Assembly: GCA_031380885.1 (NCBI GenBank)
Contig: JANMXL010000070.1
Coordinates: forward strand, 1-46,344
Source of the DNA: PBB1 sp031380885
GTDB lineage: Bacteria; Pseudomonadota; Gammaproteobacteria; Burkholderiales; Burkholderiaceae_C
Reading direction: 5' to 3'
Length of the DNA: 46,344 nucleotides
Shown: positions 7,599 to 18,104 of the stretch, piece by piece
Layout: each line of letters begins with the position of its first letter
How positions within the stretch are numbered: position 1 is the stretch's first letter
Program-made: the position numbers and the translations under genes
Notes under the pieces: generated by a model
Seen by the model: the letters and a program-made list of their open reading frames with translations, nothing else
What the model was told of the DNA's origin: nothing
The model's database searches: none

Positions 7599-8783
7599 AT
7601 GACCGCCGTCAACCTGCTCGACTTCGATCTGGCTGGCCTGGCGGCGTACTGCGAAGGCCTGGGCGAAAAGCGCTTCCGCGCGACGCAGCTGTTCCGCTGG
7701 CTGCACCAGCGCGGTGTGTCTGACTGCACGCAGATGTCGGACTTGGCCAAATCCTTTCGCGACAAGCTCAGCGCTGCCTGCGAGGTCCGGGTGCCTGCCG
7801 TGCTCAGCGAGCAGGCCTCTGCCGATGGCACCATCAAATGGCTGTTCGATGTCGGTGGTGGCGATGCGGTCGAGACGGTGTTCATCCCGGAAGACGATCG
7901 CGGCACCTTGTGCGTGTCGTCGCAAGCCGGGTGCGCGGTCGGTTGCCGCTTCTGCTCGACCGGCCACCAGGGCTTCAGTCGCAACCTCAGCACGGCCGAG
8001 ATCATCGGCCAGCTCTGGTTCGCTGAGCATCACCTTCGCCGCCGCCTGCCCCTGCCCGAGGGCACCCGCGCGATCACCAACGTGGTGATGATGGGCATGG
8101 GCGAGCCGTTGCAGAACTACGCAGCACTGCTGCCTGCACTGCGGGTGATGCTCGATGACCATGCCTATGGCCTGTCGAGGCGGCGCGTCACGGTGTCGAC
8201 TTCCGGTGTCGTGCCGATGATCGACCGGCTGCGTGACGATTGCCCGGTGGCCCTCGCCGTGTCGCTGCATGCACCCAGCGATGCGCTGCGCGACGACCTG
8301 GTGCCGTTGAACCGAAAGTACCCGCTGGCCGAGCTGCTGGCTGCCTGCGACCGGTACCTCGCAGCCGCCCCCCGCGACTTCATCACCTTCGAATACTGCA
8401 TGCTCGACGGCGTCAACGACAGCGCGACGCATGCGACTCAATTGGTCGATCTGGTGCAAGGCCGTGGCGTTCGCGCCAAGTCGGTGGCTTGCAAGGTCAA
8501 CCTGATCCCGTTCAATCCGTTTCCAGCGTCCGGGCTCCTCTGCAGCCCGCGGGAGCGCGTCAAGGCCTTCGCCAACGTGCTGCAGGAGGCGGGCATCGTG
8601 ACCACGATCCGCAAGACCCGCGGCAGCGACATCGATGCCGCTTGTGGCCAGCTGGCCGGTGAGGTGCAGGACCGCACCCGCGTCGCCGAGCGGCGCCTCG
8701 GCCGCGCGGCGATCCCTATCGTGCCGCTTGATCTGCGGTCAGCAGCCACCCTGGCGACACGGTCCCACGAAAGCCCCGCATGA
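7599..8783 (+). CDS. rlmN: dual-specificity 23S rRNA/tRNA adenine-C2 methyltransferase RlmN
   Basis: A 394-residue radical-SAM enzyme that methylates C2 of A2503 in 23S rRNA and A37 of some tRNAs. The iron-sulfur CxxxCxxC motif is C112, C116 and C119, in GCAVGCRFCSTG. The second catalytic cysteine, which is transiently methylated, is C349 in the motif DIDAACGQL. MMGMGEPLQN is also typical. The ATG at 7599 gives the usual N-terminus; the open frame runs up to 7545 without family similarity. Its TGA overlaps the pilF ATG (ATGA at 8780-8783), which indicates translational coupling. Confidence 0.97.
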   Translation: MTAVNLLDFDLAGLAAYCEGLGEKRFRATQLFRWLHQRGVSDCTQMSDLAKSFRDKLSAACEVRVPAVLSEQASADGTIKWLFDVGGGDAVETVFIPEDDRGTLCVSSQAGCAVGCRFCSTGHQGFSRNLSTAEIIGQLWFAEHHLRRRLPLPEGTRAITNVVMMGMGEPLQNYAALLPALRVMLDDHAYGLSRRRVTVSTSGVVPMIDRLRDDCPVALAVSLHAPSDALRDDLVPLNRKYPLAELLAACDRYLAAAPRDFITFEYCMLDGVNDSATHATQLVDLVQGRGVRAKSVACKVNLIPFNPFPASGLLCSPRERVKAFANVLQEAGIVTTIRKTRGSDIDAACGQLAGEVQDRTRVAERRLGRAAIPIVPLDLRSAATLATRSHESPA

Positions 8784-9670
8784 CGATCACCCGTACCGGC
8801 TTGGGTGGCGCCATCGCAACAACGGCGCGGCGTTCAGTGCGCGTCGGCATGGCCTCGGTTTGCGCTGCTGTGTTGCTCGCTGGCTGTGTGAGTCGACCCG
8901 ACAGTCGCTACCCGGGAACGCCTCCTGCCAACACCAGTCGCAGCAGCGCTTCTACCGACACCAAAGACCGGCCCACCGCCTCAGACGAAACCGACGCCTC
9001 CCGCCGCGCCAGCGTTCGGCTGGAGCTGGCCGGGGCGTACTTCAGCCGCGGCCAGATGACGACGGCGCTCGATGAGGTCAAGAAGTCGATCGCTTCCAAT
9101 CCCAATGTGGCGGCGGCGTTCAACCTGCGCGGGCTGATCTACGGCAACATCGGCGACCACCAGCTGGCCGAGGAAAGCTTCCGCCGCGCGATGCAGCTCG
9201 ACCCGAAAGACGCCGACGTGATGCAGAACTTCGGCTGGTACCTGTGCCAGCGAGATCGCTACGCCGAAGCCGATGCCTTGTTCAGCCGGGCGCTGGCAGT
9301 GCCGCAGTACCAGGACAGCGCCCGCACGCTGTTGACACAGGGCGTGTGCCAGGCGCGCAGCGGCAAGACCGATGACGCCGAGAAGACCCTGGTTCGCGCT
9401 TATGCGCTGGAACCCGGCAACCCGGCGGTTGCCGTCAACCTCAGCGAAGTGCTGTACCGCAAAGGCGATGTGGAGAGGGCTCGCTTCTACATCCGCCGCG
9501 TCAATGCAGTGCCCAACTGGGTCAGCGCGCAGACCTTGTGGCTGGCTGCCCGCATCGAGAACAAGATCGGCAACGCGCAGGGGACGGCAGACTTCAGTGA
9601 GCAGCTGCGCAACCGCTTTCCGCAGTCGCCCGAGGCCACTGCCTTGGCCGAAGGGCGATTCAATGAGTGA
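8780..9670 (+). CDS. pilF: type IV pilus biogenesis lipoprotein PilF/PilW
   Basis: A 296-residue TPR lipoprotein. PilF (PilW) is the pilotin that helps the PilQ secretin reach and assemble in the outer membrane. The signal peptide ends in LLAGC with the lipid-modified cysteine at residue 36; the n-region is long. About six tetratricopeptide repeats follow, for example AAFNLRGLIYGNIGDHQLAEESF and NPAVAVNLSEVLYRKGDVERA. It overlaps rlmN by 4 bases and rodZ by 8 bases. The position between rlmN and rodZ is the same as in Pseudomonas. No other pilus gene is in the window. Confidence 0.92.
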   Translation: MTITRTGLGGAIATTARRSVRVGMASVCAAVLLAGCVSRPDSRYPGTPPANTSRSSASTDTKDRPTASDETDASRRASVRLELAGAYFSRGQMTTALDEVKKSIASNPNVAAAFNLRGLIYGNIGDHQLAEESFRRAMQLDPKDADVMQNFGWYLCQRDRYAEADALFSRALAVPQYQDSARTLLTQGVCQARSGKTDDAEKTLVRAYALEPGNPAVAVNLSEVLYRKGDVERARFYIRRVNAVPNWVSAQTLWLAARIENKIGNAQGTADFSEQLRNRFPQSPEATALAEGRFNE

Positions 9671-10580
9671 GTCCGGCGCCCCAGGCGTGATATCGGCGAC
9701 CAGCGCCTCGCCGAGTGCAGGCACCTTGCTGCGCACCGCGCGACAAGCACAAGGGCTGCACATCGCTGCGTTGGCGGCATCGATCAAGGTGTCGCAGCGC
9801 AAGCTGGAACTGCTCGAAGCCGACCGGCTGTCTGAACTGCCCGATGCGACCTTCGCGCGCGCACTGGCGCAGACGATCTGCCGCAGCCTGAAGATCGACC
9901 CCACCCCAGTACTGGCCGCCTTGCCGCAGGCGGCGGGCTACCGCCTGGACACGGTCGATGGCGGCATCAACACACCGTTTCGAGACCGCCCCGGGCGCCA
10001 CGAGCCCGTTCGCTTTGCGGCGCTCGCGTCGCCTGCCGTGTGGGGCACCGCCCTGATTGCCGCGGCGGCGCTGTTGGTCCTGGTGATGCCGGCCGACTGG
10101 GCCTCGTCGATCCAGGCTTTGATCTCCGGCCCGCCACCGGCACCGCCAGCAGCGAGTGCGCCGGTGATGGCTGCGGTCGAACCCCCGCCGAGCGCCACCG
10201 CGCCTGTCGATGCTGCCGTGGTGCCAGCAGACGCTGCGTCCGCGGCGATCGGTGATGCGGCGGCCAGTGCTGCGGTGGTCGAACTCGCGGCATCGGCTGC
10301 CAGTGGCGTACCGATGCCTGCCGTCGCGGCCTTGGCGGGGGCAATGGGTTCGCTGCAGCTGAAGGCCAGCGCAGCGACCTGGGTCGAAGTGGTTGATGGC
10401 CAATCGAAGGTGCTCGTGTCGCGAATGCTGCAAAGCGGCGAAGCGCTGGTGCTCGACGGGGCTGCACCTTTCAAGCTCAAGATCGGCAATGCCGCTGGCA
10501 CCGAGGTGGCGTTCCGCGGACAAGCCGTCAACCTCGCCTCGTCGACGCGCGACAACGTGGCGCGCCTCGAACTGAAATAG
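9663..10580 (+). CDS. rodZ: RodZ-like cytoskeletal transmembrane protein
   Basis: A 305-residue RodZ-type protein. RodZ links the MreB filament to the cell-wall elongation machinery. It has an N-terminal helix-turn-helix of the HTH_25 type (LRTARQAQGLHIAALAASIKV, about residues 21-85), one membrane helix (AVWGTALIAAAALLVLVMPA, about 122-141), a Pro/Ala-rich periplasmic linker (about 155-215) and a C-terminal DUF4115 beta domain (from SLQLKASAATWVEVVD). The start at 9663 overlaps the end of pilF by 8 bases; the longer open frame from 9372 is antiphase to pilF and is not real. The linker is very alanine-rich, as is common in high-GC relatives. Confidence 0.9.
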   Translation: MSESGAPGVISATSASPSAGTLLRTARQAQGLHIAALAASIKVSQRKLELLEADRLSELPDATFARALAQTICRSLKIDPTPVLAALPQAAGYRLDTVDGGINTPFRDRPGRHEPVRFAALASPAVWGTALIAAAALLVLVMPADWASSIQALISGPPPAPPAASAPVMAAVEPPPSATAPVDAAVVPADAASAAIGDAAASAAVVELAASAASGVPMPAVAALAGAMGSLQLKASAATWVEVVDGQSKVLVSRMLQSGEALVLDGAAPFKLKIGNAAGTEVAFRGQAVNLASSTRDNVARLELK

Positions 10581-10589
10581 GAGATCAGC

Positions 10590-11906
10590 ATGGGTGATCT
10601 GCGCGATGGAGCCCGCTGGGCTCCCGATGCCTTCGAGGCGATGGACGACTTTATCGAGCCCGCACGGCCCGCCAGCAAGCGCACCCGCCAGGCGCAGGTG
10701 CGCTGGGGCTCGCGCGTGGTGACGATCGGTGGCGCTGCGCATGTGCGCGTGCAGTCGATGACCAACACCGACACCGTCGACGTGATCGGCACCGCGATCC
10801 AGGTGAAAGAGCTCGCGATCGCCGGCTCGGAGCTGGTGCGCATCACCGTCAACACGCCGGAGGCGGCGGCGGCTGTGCCGCACATCCGCGATCAGCTCGA
10901 CCGCATGGGCATCGACGTCCCGCTGGTCGGCGACTTCCACTACAACGGGCACCGATTGCTCAGCGAGCACCCGGCCTGCGCCGAAGCGCTGTCGAAGTAC
11001 CGCATCAACCCCGGCAACGTGGGCAAGGGCGACAAGGGCGATCGCCAGTTCGCGCAGATGATCGAGATCGCGGCGAAGCTCGACAAGGTGGTGCGCATCG
11101 GCGTCAACTGGGGCAGCCTCGACTCCGAGCTGCTGGCGCAGATGATGGACGACAACGCGAAGCTCGCCGAGCCGCACCCGCCGCAGCAGATCATGTATCG
11201 GGCGCTGATCACCTCGGCGATCACCTCGGCGAAGCGCGCTGAAGCGCTGGGCCTCAACGGCGACCAGATCATCCTGTCGTGCAAGATGTCTGGCGTGCAG
11301 GATCTCGTCAGCGTTTACCGCGCGCTGGCCAAGCGCTGCGATTACGCGCTGCACCTGGGCCTGACCGAAGCCGGCATGGGCACCAAGGGAACGGTGGCCT
11401 CGGCCACCGCGCTGGCGCTGCTGCTGCAGGACGGCATCGGCGACACCATCCGCGTGTCGCTGACGCCGCAGCCCGGCGAATCGCGCACGCAAGAAGTGGT
11501 GATCGCGCTGGAGATCCTGCAATCGCTCGGCCTGCGCTCGTTCAACCCCAGCGTCACCGCCTGCCCCGGCTGTGGCCGCACGACCAGCACCACCTTCCAG
11601 GAGCTCGCCAAGCAGATCGACGACCATTTGCGGGCGCAGATGCCAGTGTGGCGGGCGCGCTACCCCGGCGTCGAGAAGATGAAGGTCGCGGTGATGGGCT
11701 GCATCGTCAACGGGCCCGGCGAAAGCAAGCATGCCGACATCGGCATCAGCCTGCCCGGCACCGGTGAAGCGCCTGCCGCGCCGGTGTTCATCGATGGCGT
11801 CAAGGCGCTGACGCTGCGCGGCGACAACATCGCCCAGGAGTTCCATGCGCTGGTCGAGCGCTACATCGACCAGCGCTACGGCACGGCGACCGCGTCGACG
11901 ACCTGA
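10590..11906 (+). CDS. ispG: 4-hydroxy-3-methylbut-2-enyl diphosphate synthase IspG
   Basis: A 438-residue IspG (GcpE), the iron-sulfur enzyme that converts methylerythritol cyclodiphosphate to HMBPP in the non-mevalonate isoprenoid pathway. The 4Fe-4S ligands are C325 and C328 (CPGCG) and C371 (MGCIVNGPGE), with the fourth ligand expected to be E378. The N-terminal TIM-barrel part includes VQSMTNTDT. The ribosome site AGGAG at 10579-10583 overlaps the rodZ stop codon and supports the ATG at 10590; an in-frame ATG at 10641 is the alternative. dxr and uppS of the same pathway lie further along the window. Confidence 0.97.
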   Translation: MGDLRDGARWAPDAFEAMDDFIEPARPASKRTRQAQVRWGSRVVTIGGAAHVRVQSMTNTDTVDVIGTAIQVKELAIAGSELVRITVNTPEAAAAVPHIRDQLDRMGIDVPLVGDFHYNGHRLLSEHPACAEALSKYRINPGNVGKGDKGDRQFAQMIEIAAKLDKVVRIGVNWGSLDSELLAQMMDDNAKLAEPHPPQQIMYRALITSAITSAKRAEALGLNGDQIILSCKMSGVQDLVSVYRALAKRCDYALHLGLTEAGMGTKGTVASATALALLLQDGIGDTIRVSLTPQPGESRTQEVVIALEILQSLGLRSFNPSVTACPGCGRTTSTTFQELAKQIDDHLRAQMPVWRARYPGVEKMKVAVMGCIVNGPGESKHADIGISLPGTGEAPAAPVFIDGVKALTLRGDNIAQEFHALVERYIDQRYGTATASTT

Positions 11907-11995
11907 GCCCGCCTGCGCGCGGCACTTGCCGCCTTTCTTCACTGCGGCCATCCCGTGGGCACCTCGGCGGTGTCCGTTGAATCCTTGAGAACGCC

Positions 11996-13291
11996 ATGAG
12001 CGACACCATCCAAGCCGTCAAGGGCATGAACGACATCCTGCCGCCGGAGTCGGCGACCTGGGACTGGTTCGAGGGCCGCGTGCGCTCGCTGATGACGCGA
12101 CACGGCTACGTCGGCGTGCGCACGCCGATCGTCGAGCCGACCGCGCTGTTCGTGCGCGGCCTGGGCGAAGTCACCGACATCGTCGAGAAGGAGATGTACT
12201 CCTTCGTCGATTCAATGAACGGCGATCGCCTCAGCTTGCGCCCGGAAAACACCGCCGGCGTCGTGCGCGCCGTCACTGAACATTCGCTGCTGCGCGACGG
12301 TGGCAAGCGCCTCTACTACATCGGCGCGATGTTTCGCCACGAGCGGCCGCAGAAGGGCCGTTACCGTCAGTTCCACCAGGTTGGCGCCGAGGCGCTTGGG
12401 TTCGCCGGGCCGGATGTCGATGCCGAGCTGATCCTGATGTGCCGCATGCTGTGGCGCGAGCTGGGCCTGGTCGAAGGACGCGATCTGCGACTGGAGCTGA
12501 ACAGTCTGGGCCAACCCGACGAACGGCGCGCGCACCGCGAGGCCTTGATCGCCCACTTCGAAGCCCACGCCGATGTGCTCGACGAGGACGCGAAGCGCCG
12601 GCTGCACAGCAACCCGCTGCGCATCCTCGACACCAAGAACCCGGCGATGCAGGCGGTGGTGGAAGCGGCACCGCAGCTGATGTCTTTCCTCGGCCCCGAT
12701 TCACTGGCGCACTTCAATGCGGTGCGTGCAGCACTCGATGCGGTCGGCCTGGCCTACCGCATCAACCCGCGGCTGGTGCGCGGCATGGACTACTACAACC
12801 TGACGGTGTTCGAGTGGGTCACCGATCGGCTCGGTTCGCAGGGCACGGTGTGCGGCGGTGGGCGCTATGACACGCTGATCGAGCAGCTCGGCGGCAAACC
12901 GGCCCCGGCCGTGGGCTGGGGGCTCGGCATCGAGCGCTTGCTGCTGCTGCTCAAGGAAGCCGGCATCGAGGCGCCGACGGTCACGCCTGATGCGTATGCG
13001 GTGGTCCCATCGCCTGAGGCGATGCCGCTCGCGCTGCGCACCGTCGATGCCTTGCGTGCCGCCGGCGTGTCGGTGCTGATGCATGCGGCCGGCCGCGATG
13101 GCCTGGGCAGCATGAAGTCGCAGTTCAAGCGGGCCGACGCCAGCGGGGCCCGTCACGCCCTGATTTTTGGCGACGACGAAGTGGCGCGTGGCGAGGTCGC
13201 CATCAAGCCTTTGCGCGACGCCAGCGCCGCGCAACGCACCCGCGTGCTGTCAGATGCTGCGCTGTGGGCGGACGAACTGCGCAACGCATAA
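11996..13291 (+). CDS. hisS: histidyl-tRNA synthetase
   Basis: A 431-residue class II synthetase that charges tRNA-His. The N-terminal KGMNDILPPE, motif 2 (MFRHERPQKGRYRQFHQ), the histidine-binding stretch (RGMDYYNLTVFEW) and motif 3 (GWGLGIERLLLLL) are all present, followed by the anticodon-binding domain. The length is usual. The start has only a weak ribosome site (GAGAA at about 11983). It sits between ispG and yfgM as in E. coli. A related catalytically inactive paralogue, hisZ, is at 20637. Confidence 0.98.
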   Translation: MSDTIQAVKGMNDILPPESATWDWFEGRVRSLMTRHGYVGVRTPIVEPTALFVRGLGEVTDIVEKEMYSFVDSMNGDRLSLRPENTAGVVRAVTEHSLLRDGGKRLYYIGAMFRHERPQKGRYRQFHQVGAEALGFAGPDVDAELILMCRMLWRELGLVEGRDLRLELNSLGQPDERRAHREALIAHFEAHADVLDEDAKRRLHSNPLRILDTKNPAMQAVVEAAPQLMSFLGPDSLAHFNAVRAALDAVGLAYRINPRLVRGMDYYNLTVFEWVTDRLGSQGTVCGGGRYDTLIEQLGGKPAPAVGWGLGIERLLLLLKEAGIEAPTVTPDAYAVVPSPEAMPLALRTVDALRAAGVSVLMHAAGRDGLGSMKSQFKRADASGARHALIFGDDEVARGEVAIKPLRDASAAQRTRVLSDAALWADELRNA

Positions 13292-13320
13292 TCCAAAGCT
13301 GTTCGGAACTCACTGCAAGC

Positions 13321-14013
13321 ATGGCCACGCATCTCGACCTCGAAGAACAAGAACAGCTTGATGCCGTCAAGCAATTCTGGAAGCGCTACGGCAATCTCGT
13401 CACGGGGCTGTTGATCGCGGTACTGCTGGCTTATGCCGCCTGGACCGGTTGGTCGTGGTGGCAGCGGGAGCAGGCGACCCAGGCCGCGGCGATGTTCGAT
13501 GAACTCGACAAGGCGGCCCAGGCGGCCGATGTTGACAAGGTCGCGCGCGTGTTCGGCGACCTGAAGTCTCGCTACCCGAAAACGGCCTTTGCACAACAGG
13601 GCGGGTTGCTCGCCGCCAAAGTGCAGGCAGAGAAGGGCCAGGCCGATGCGGCGCAGGCAACGCTCGACTGGGTCAGTGCCCATGCGACCGAAACTGAATA
13701 CCAGACCATTGCCAGGCTGCGCGTGGCCGGACTGCTGCTCGACAACAAGAAATACGACGAGGCCCTGAAGCAACTCGACGCGGCCACTGCGAAGGGCTTC
13801 GAGCCGTTGGTGGCCGATCGCCGCGGCGATGTGCTGATGGCCCAAGGCAAGCCCGATGACGCCAAGGCGTCCTACAGCAAGGCATGGCAGGCGATGGACG
13901 CGAGGATCGACTACCGGCGTCTGATCGAGGCCAAGCTGGCTGCGCTGGGTGCCCCTCCAACCAGCGCCACGGTGGCTGCTGATGCCACCGCCGACGCCGG
14001 AGCGGTCAAGTGA
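13321..14013 (+). CDS. yfgM: YfgM-type membrane-anchored TPR-like chaperone
   Basis: A 230-residue protein of the YfgM (DUF2133) family. It has a short acidic cytoplasmic N-terminus (LDLEEQEQLDAVKQFWKRYG), one membrane helix at about residues 25-46, and a periplasmic tetratricopeptide-like domain. In E. coli, YfgM works with the chaperone PpiD at the SecYEG translocon. The ATG at 13321 matches the family start; the frame opens earlier inside hisS. Its stop codon overlaps the GTG start of bamB (GTGA at 14010-14013), and the hisS-yfgM-bamB-der order is the same as in E. coli. Confidence 0.92.
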   Translation: MATHLDLEEQEQLDAVKQFWKRYGNLVTGLLIAVLLAYAAWTGWSWWQREQATQAAAMFDELDKAAQAADVDKVARVFGDLKSRYPKTAFAQQGGLLAAKVQAEKGQADAAQATLDWVSAHATETEYQTIARLRVAGLLLDNKKYDEALKQLDAATAKGFEPLVADRRGDVLMAQGKPDDAKASYSKAWQAMDARIDYRRLIEAKLAALGAPPTSATVAADATADAGAVK

Positions 14014-15134
14014 GGCGCGCCGCGGTGGTCGTCGCCGTTGGCCTCAGCGTCTTGCTGGCGTCCTGCGGCCTCCTGTCCGACAAGAATAAGCCCGAGCCCA
14101 AGGAACTGGTGCCGGTCAAGCCGACGATTGCCGGGCGAATGGTGTGGTCGTTCAGCACTGCCGATGTCGAGTTCCCGCTGTCGGTCGCGGTCAACGGCAG
14201 CACCTTCACCGTGGGGGCCTCGGATGGCTCGGTGATCGCCCTCGACGCAGCCAAGGGCCGAGAAATCTGGCGCGCGAATGCCAAGTCGGCGCTGAGCGCC
14301 GGTGTGGGCAGTGATGGCAAGTTTGCAGCGGTGGTCACGATCGAAGGTCAGATCGTCGTGTTCGAGGCCGGACGTGAACTCTGGCGGCAGTCGGCGGGCG
14401 CGCGTGTCATCACTGCGCCCTTGGTGGCCGGCGAACGCGTGTTCGTGGTCGGGCTCGACCGCAGCGTCAGCGCATTCGACGCCTTGAACGGCGCCAAGCT
14501 CTGGTCGGTGCAGCGCCCTGGTGACCCGCTGACGCTGGCGCAGGCCGGTGTGGCGATGGCGTTCAAGAACAGCTTGCTGGTCAGTCAGGGTTCCCGCCTC
14601 GCGGCATTGGACCCGGCCAACGGTGCGGTGCGCTGGGAGGTGGCGTTGGCCACGCCGCGCGGCTCCAATGAGATCGAGCGGCTGTCCGACCTGGTCGGGC
14701 CGGCGGTACGGGTCGGCGATGTTGTCTGCGTGCGTGCCTACCAGGCCAGCGTCGGTTGCGTCAATGCCGAAACCGGGCAGCTGCTGTGGACCAAAACTTT
14801 CGGCGGGCGCGGTGGGCTGGCCGCTGACCAGGCTTTCGTTTATGCAGCAGATGCCGCCGACCGCATCACCGCGTGGAAGGCCGACACCGGCGAGGTCGCC
14901 TGGACCACCGACGCCTATCTGCACCGACAACTGACCACGCCCTTCAGCCTCGGCCCGGTGCTCGTGTTCGGCGATTTCGAAGGGCAGCTGCATTTCTTGT
15001 CGGCAGACCACGGCGTGGCGCAGCTGATCTTGCCGACCGACGGCGCACCCATGGCGGCGGCACCGGTGGTGTCGGGCACCACGGTGTTGGTGGTGACCCG
15101 CGACGGCGGGCTGTTTGCCTTGCGGCCTGAATGA
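14010..15134 (+). CDS. bamB: outer membrane assembly lipoprotein BamB
   Basis: A 374-residue BamB (YfgL), an accessory lipoprotein of the BAM complex that binds the BamA POTRA domains and aids delivery of outer-membrane proteins. The signal peptide ends in LLASC, with the lipidated cysteine at residue 19. The rest is an eight-bladed PQQ-like beta-propeller with repeats of the form GxVxALDxxxGxxxW (for example GSVIALDAAKGREIW and SVSAFDALNGAKLW). The start is a GTG at 14010 overlapping the yfgM stop. Upstream is only yfgM sequence, and the signal peptide begins at once, so this start is well supported. Confidence 0.95.
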   Translation: MRRAAVVVAVGLSVLLASCGLLSDKNKPEPKELVPVKPTIAGRMVWSFSTADVEFPLSVAVNGSTFTVGASDGSVIALDAAKGREIWRANAKSALSAGVGSDGKFAAVVTIEGQIVVFEAGRELWRQSAGARVITAPLVAGERVFVVGLDRSVSAFDALNGAKLWSVQRPGDPLTLAQAGVAMAFKNSLLVSQGSRLAALDPANGAVRWEVALATPRGSNEIERLSDLVGPAVRVGDVVCVRAYQASVGCVNAETGQLLWTKTFGGRGGLAADQAFVYAADAADRITAWKADTGEVAWTTDAYLHRQLTTPFSLGPVLVFGDFEGQLHFLSADHGVAQLILPTDGAPMAAAPVVSGTTVLVVTRDGGLFALRPE

Positions 15135-15159
15135 CGCGGCTTCCCCGAGGCCCGTGTCG

Positions 15160-16494
15160 ATGAAGCCGGTCATTGCCATCGTCGGGCGGCCGAATGTCGG
15201 CAAGTCCACGCTGTTCAACCGCATCACCAAAAGTCGCGATGCGATCGTTGCGGATTTCTCGGGGCTGACGCGCGACCGCCACTACGGCGACGGCCGCATC
15301 GGTGACCGCGAGTTCATCGTGGTCGACACCGGCGGCTTCGAGCCGACCTGCGACACGGGCATCGTCAAGGAGATGGCCAAGCAGACGCGCCAGGCGGTGG
15401 CCGAAGCTGATGCGGTGATCTTTGTCGTCGACATCCGTGGCGGCTTGTCGGCGCAAGACCACGACATCGCGCGCTACTTGCGCACCGTTGGCAAGACCGT
15501 GGTGCTGGCGGCTAACAAGGCTGAAGGCATGGTCGACTCGCCTTTGCTGGGCGAGTTCTACGAGCTCGGCATGGGTGAGCCGCATCCGATCTCGTCGGCG
15601 CACGGCCAGGGCATCCGCAGCCTGACCGAGGCGGCGCTGGCCAGCTTCCCGTTCGACGACGATGAAGACGCCGAGGTCGACGAGTCCAAGCCGATCCGGC
15701 TGGCCGTGGCCGGTCGGCCCAACGTCGGCAAGTCGACGCTGATCAACACCTGGCTGGGTGAAGAGCGGCTGGTCGCGTTCGACATGCCAGGCACCACCCG
15801 CGACGCGATCACTGTGCCTTTCGAGCGGAATGGTCAAAAGTACGAATTGATCGACACCGCTGGCCTGCGCCGCAAGGGCAAGGTGTTCGAGGCGATCGAG
15901 AAGTTCTCGGTGGTCAAGACGCTGCAGGCCATCGCGGATGCGAACGTCGTGCTGCTGCTGCTCGATGCCACGCAGGGCGTGACCGACCAGGACGCGCACA
16001 TCGCCGGCTACATCCTCGAGAGCGGCCGCGCGGTTGTCATCGCGGTGAACAAATGGGATGCGGTCGACGACTACCAGCGGCAGCTGCTGCAACGCTCGAT
16101 CGAACAGCGCCTGGCCTTCTTGAAATTTGCCCCGGTGCTGAACATCTCGGCCATCAAGCGGCAGGGTCTGGGGCCGGTGTGGAAGGCCATCGCCGATGCG
16201 CATGCCTCAGCGACACGCAAGATGTCGACGCCGGTGCTGACCCGGCTGCTGCTCGACGCCATCGAACACCAGGCGCCGCAGCGTGCCGGCATGTTCAGAC
16301 CGAAACTGCGCTACGCCCATCAGGGAGGGATGAACCCGCCGATCGTCGTGGTGCACGGCAATTCGCTGGAACACGTGACCGCCGCCTACAAGCGCTTTCT
16401 TGAAGGACGCATCCGCGATCACTTCAAGCTGACCGGCACGCCGCTGCGCATCGAGATGCGCTCGGGCAAGAACCCGTTCGATGCCAAGAGCTGA
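15160..16494 (+). CDS. der: ribosome assembly GTPase Der (EngA)
   Basis: A 444-residue double GTPase that acts in maturation of the 50S subunit. Two G domains in tandem are seen, each with the P-loop GRPNVGKST: at residues 9-17 and 185-193. DTGGF and DTAGLR are the two switch motifs, NKAEG and NKWD the base-recognition motifs. A C-terminal KH-like domain follows (NPPIVVVHGNS region). The ATG at 15160 gives the usual MKPVIAIVGRPNVGKS opening. It follows bamB by 25 bases. In E. coli this cluster ends at der; here it continues into hfq. Confidence 0.97.
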   Translation: MKPVIAIVGRPNVGKSTLFNRITKSRDAIVADFSGLTRDRHYGDGRIGDREFIVVDTGGFEPTCDTGIVKEMAKQTRQAVAEADAVIFVVDIRGGLSAQDHDIARYLRTVGKTVVLAANKAEGMVDSPLLGEFYELGMGEPHPISSAHGQGIRSLTEAALASFPFDDDEDAEVDESKPIRLAVAGRPNVGKSTLINTWLGEERLVAFDMPGTTRDAITVPFERNGQKYELIDTAGLRRKGKVFEAIEKFSVVKTLQAIADANVVLLLLDATQGVTDQDAHIAGYILESGRAVVIAVNKWDAVDDYQRQLLQRSIEQRLAFLKFAPVLNISAIKRQGLGPVWKAIADAHASATRKMSTPVLTRLLLDAIEHQAPQRAGMFRPKLRYAHQGGMNPPIVVVHGNSLEHVTAAYKRFLEGRIRDHFKLTGTPLRIEMRSGKNPFDAKS

Positions 16495-16576
16495 CGGGGA
16501 TTGCCCTGACGGGTCGGTTCCGGCGGGGGCGTGTGTTAACGTTTCTTTTGACAATTCATTCAACACGGAGGATATC

Positions 16577-16819
16577 GTGAGCAATAAAGGTCAGCTTCTG
16601 CAAGACCCCTTCTTGAACGTGCTGCGCAAGGAGCACGTGCCAGTGTCGATCTACCTGGTCAATGGCATCAAGTTGCAGGGTCACATCGAGTCATTCGACC
16701 AATACGTCGTGTTGCTGCGCAACACCGTGACGCAGATGGTTTACAAGCACGCGATCTCGACGGTGGTGCCGGGCCGTGCCGTGAATTTCCACGCGCCAGA
16801 CACTCCTGAGCCGGTGTGA
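16577..16819 (+). CDS. hfq: RNA chaperone Hfq
   Basis: An 80-residue Hfq, the hexameric Sm-like protein that pairs small RNAs with mRNAs. The Sm1 motif (LVNGIKLQGHIESFDQYVVLL) and Sm2 motif (YKHAISTVVP) are complete, and the first residues SNKGQLLQDPFLN are typical of the proximal and distal RNA faces. It has a short C-terminal tail, as in many betaproteobacteria. The start is a GTG at 16577: GGAGG at 16567-16571 is an excellent ribosome site 5 bases upstream, and the protein family begins exactly there. It lies upstream of hflX as in E. coli. Confidence 0.97.
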   Translation: MSNKGQLLQDPFLNVLRKEHVPVSIYLVNGIKLQGHIESFDQYVVLLRNTVTQMVYKHAISTVVPGRAVNFHAPDTPEPV

Positions 16820-16856
16820 GCCCGCTCAACGATCACCGCGGGGCTGTGTCTTCATT

Positions 16857-18100
<1,244 letters not shown>

Positions 18101-18104
<4 letters not shown>

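Noticed and set aside
9660..11951. 763-codon open frame on the minus strand over rodZ-ispG
   Set aside because: It is antisense to clearly identified genes. Long antisense frames are a by-product of GC-rich third positions; the product is rich in Arg, His and Ala with no family character.
16548..16553. TTGACA just upstream of hfq as a -35 box
   Set aside because: A perfect -35 hexamer, but 17 bases on the sequence is GATATC next to the start codon and the transcript would begin inside hfq. No credible -10.
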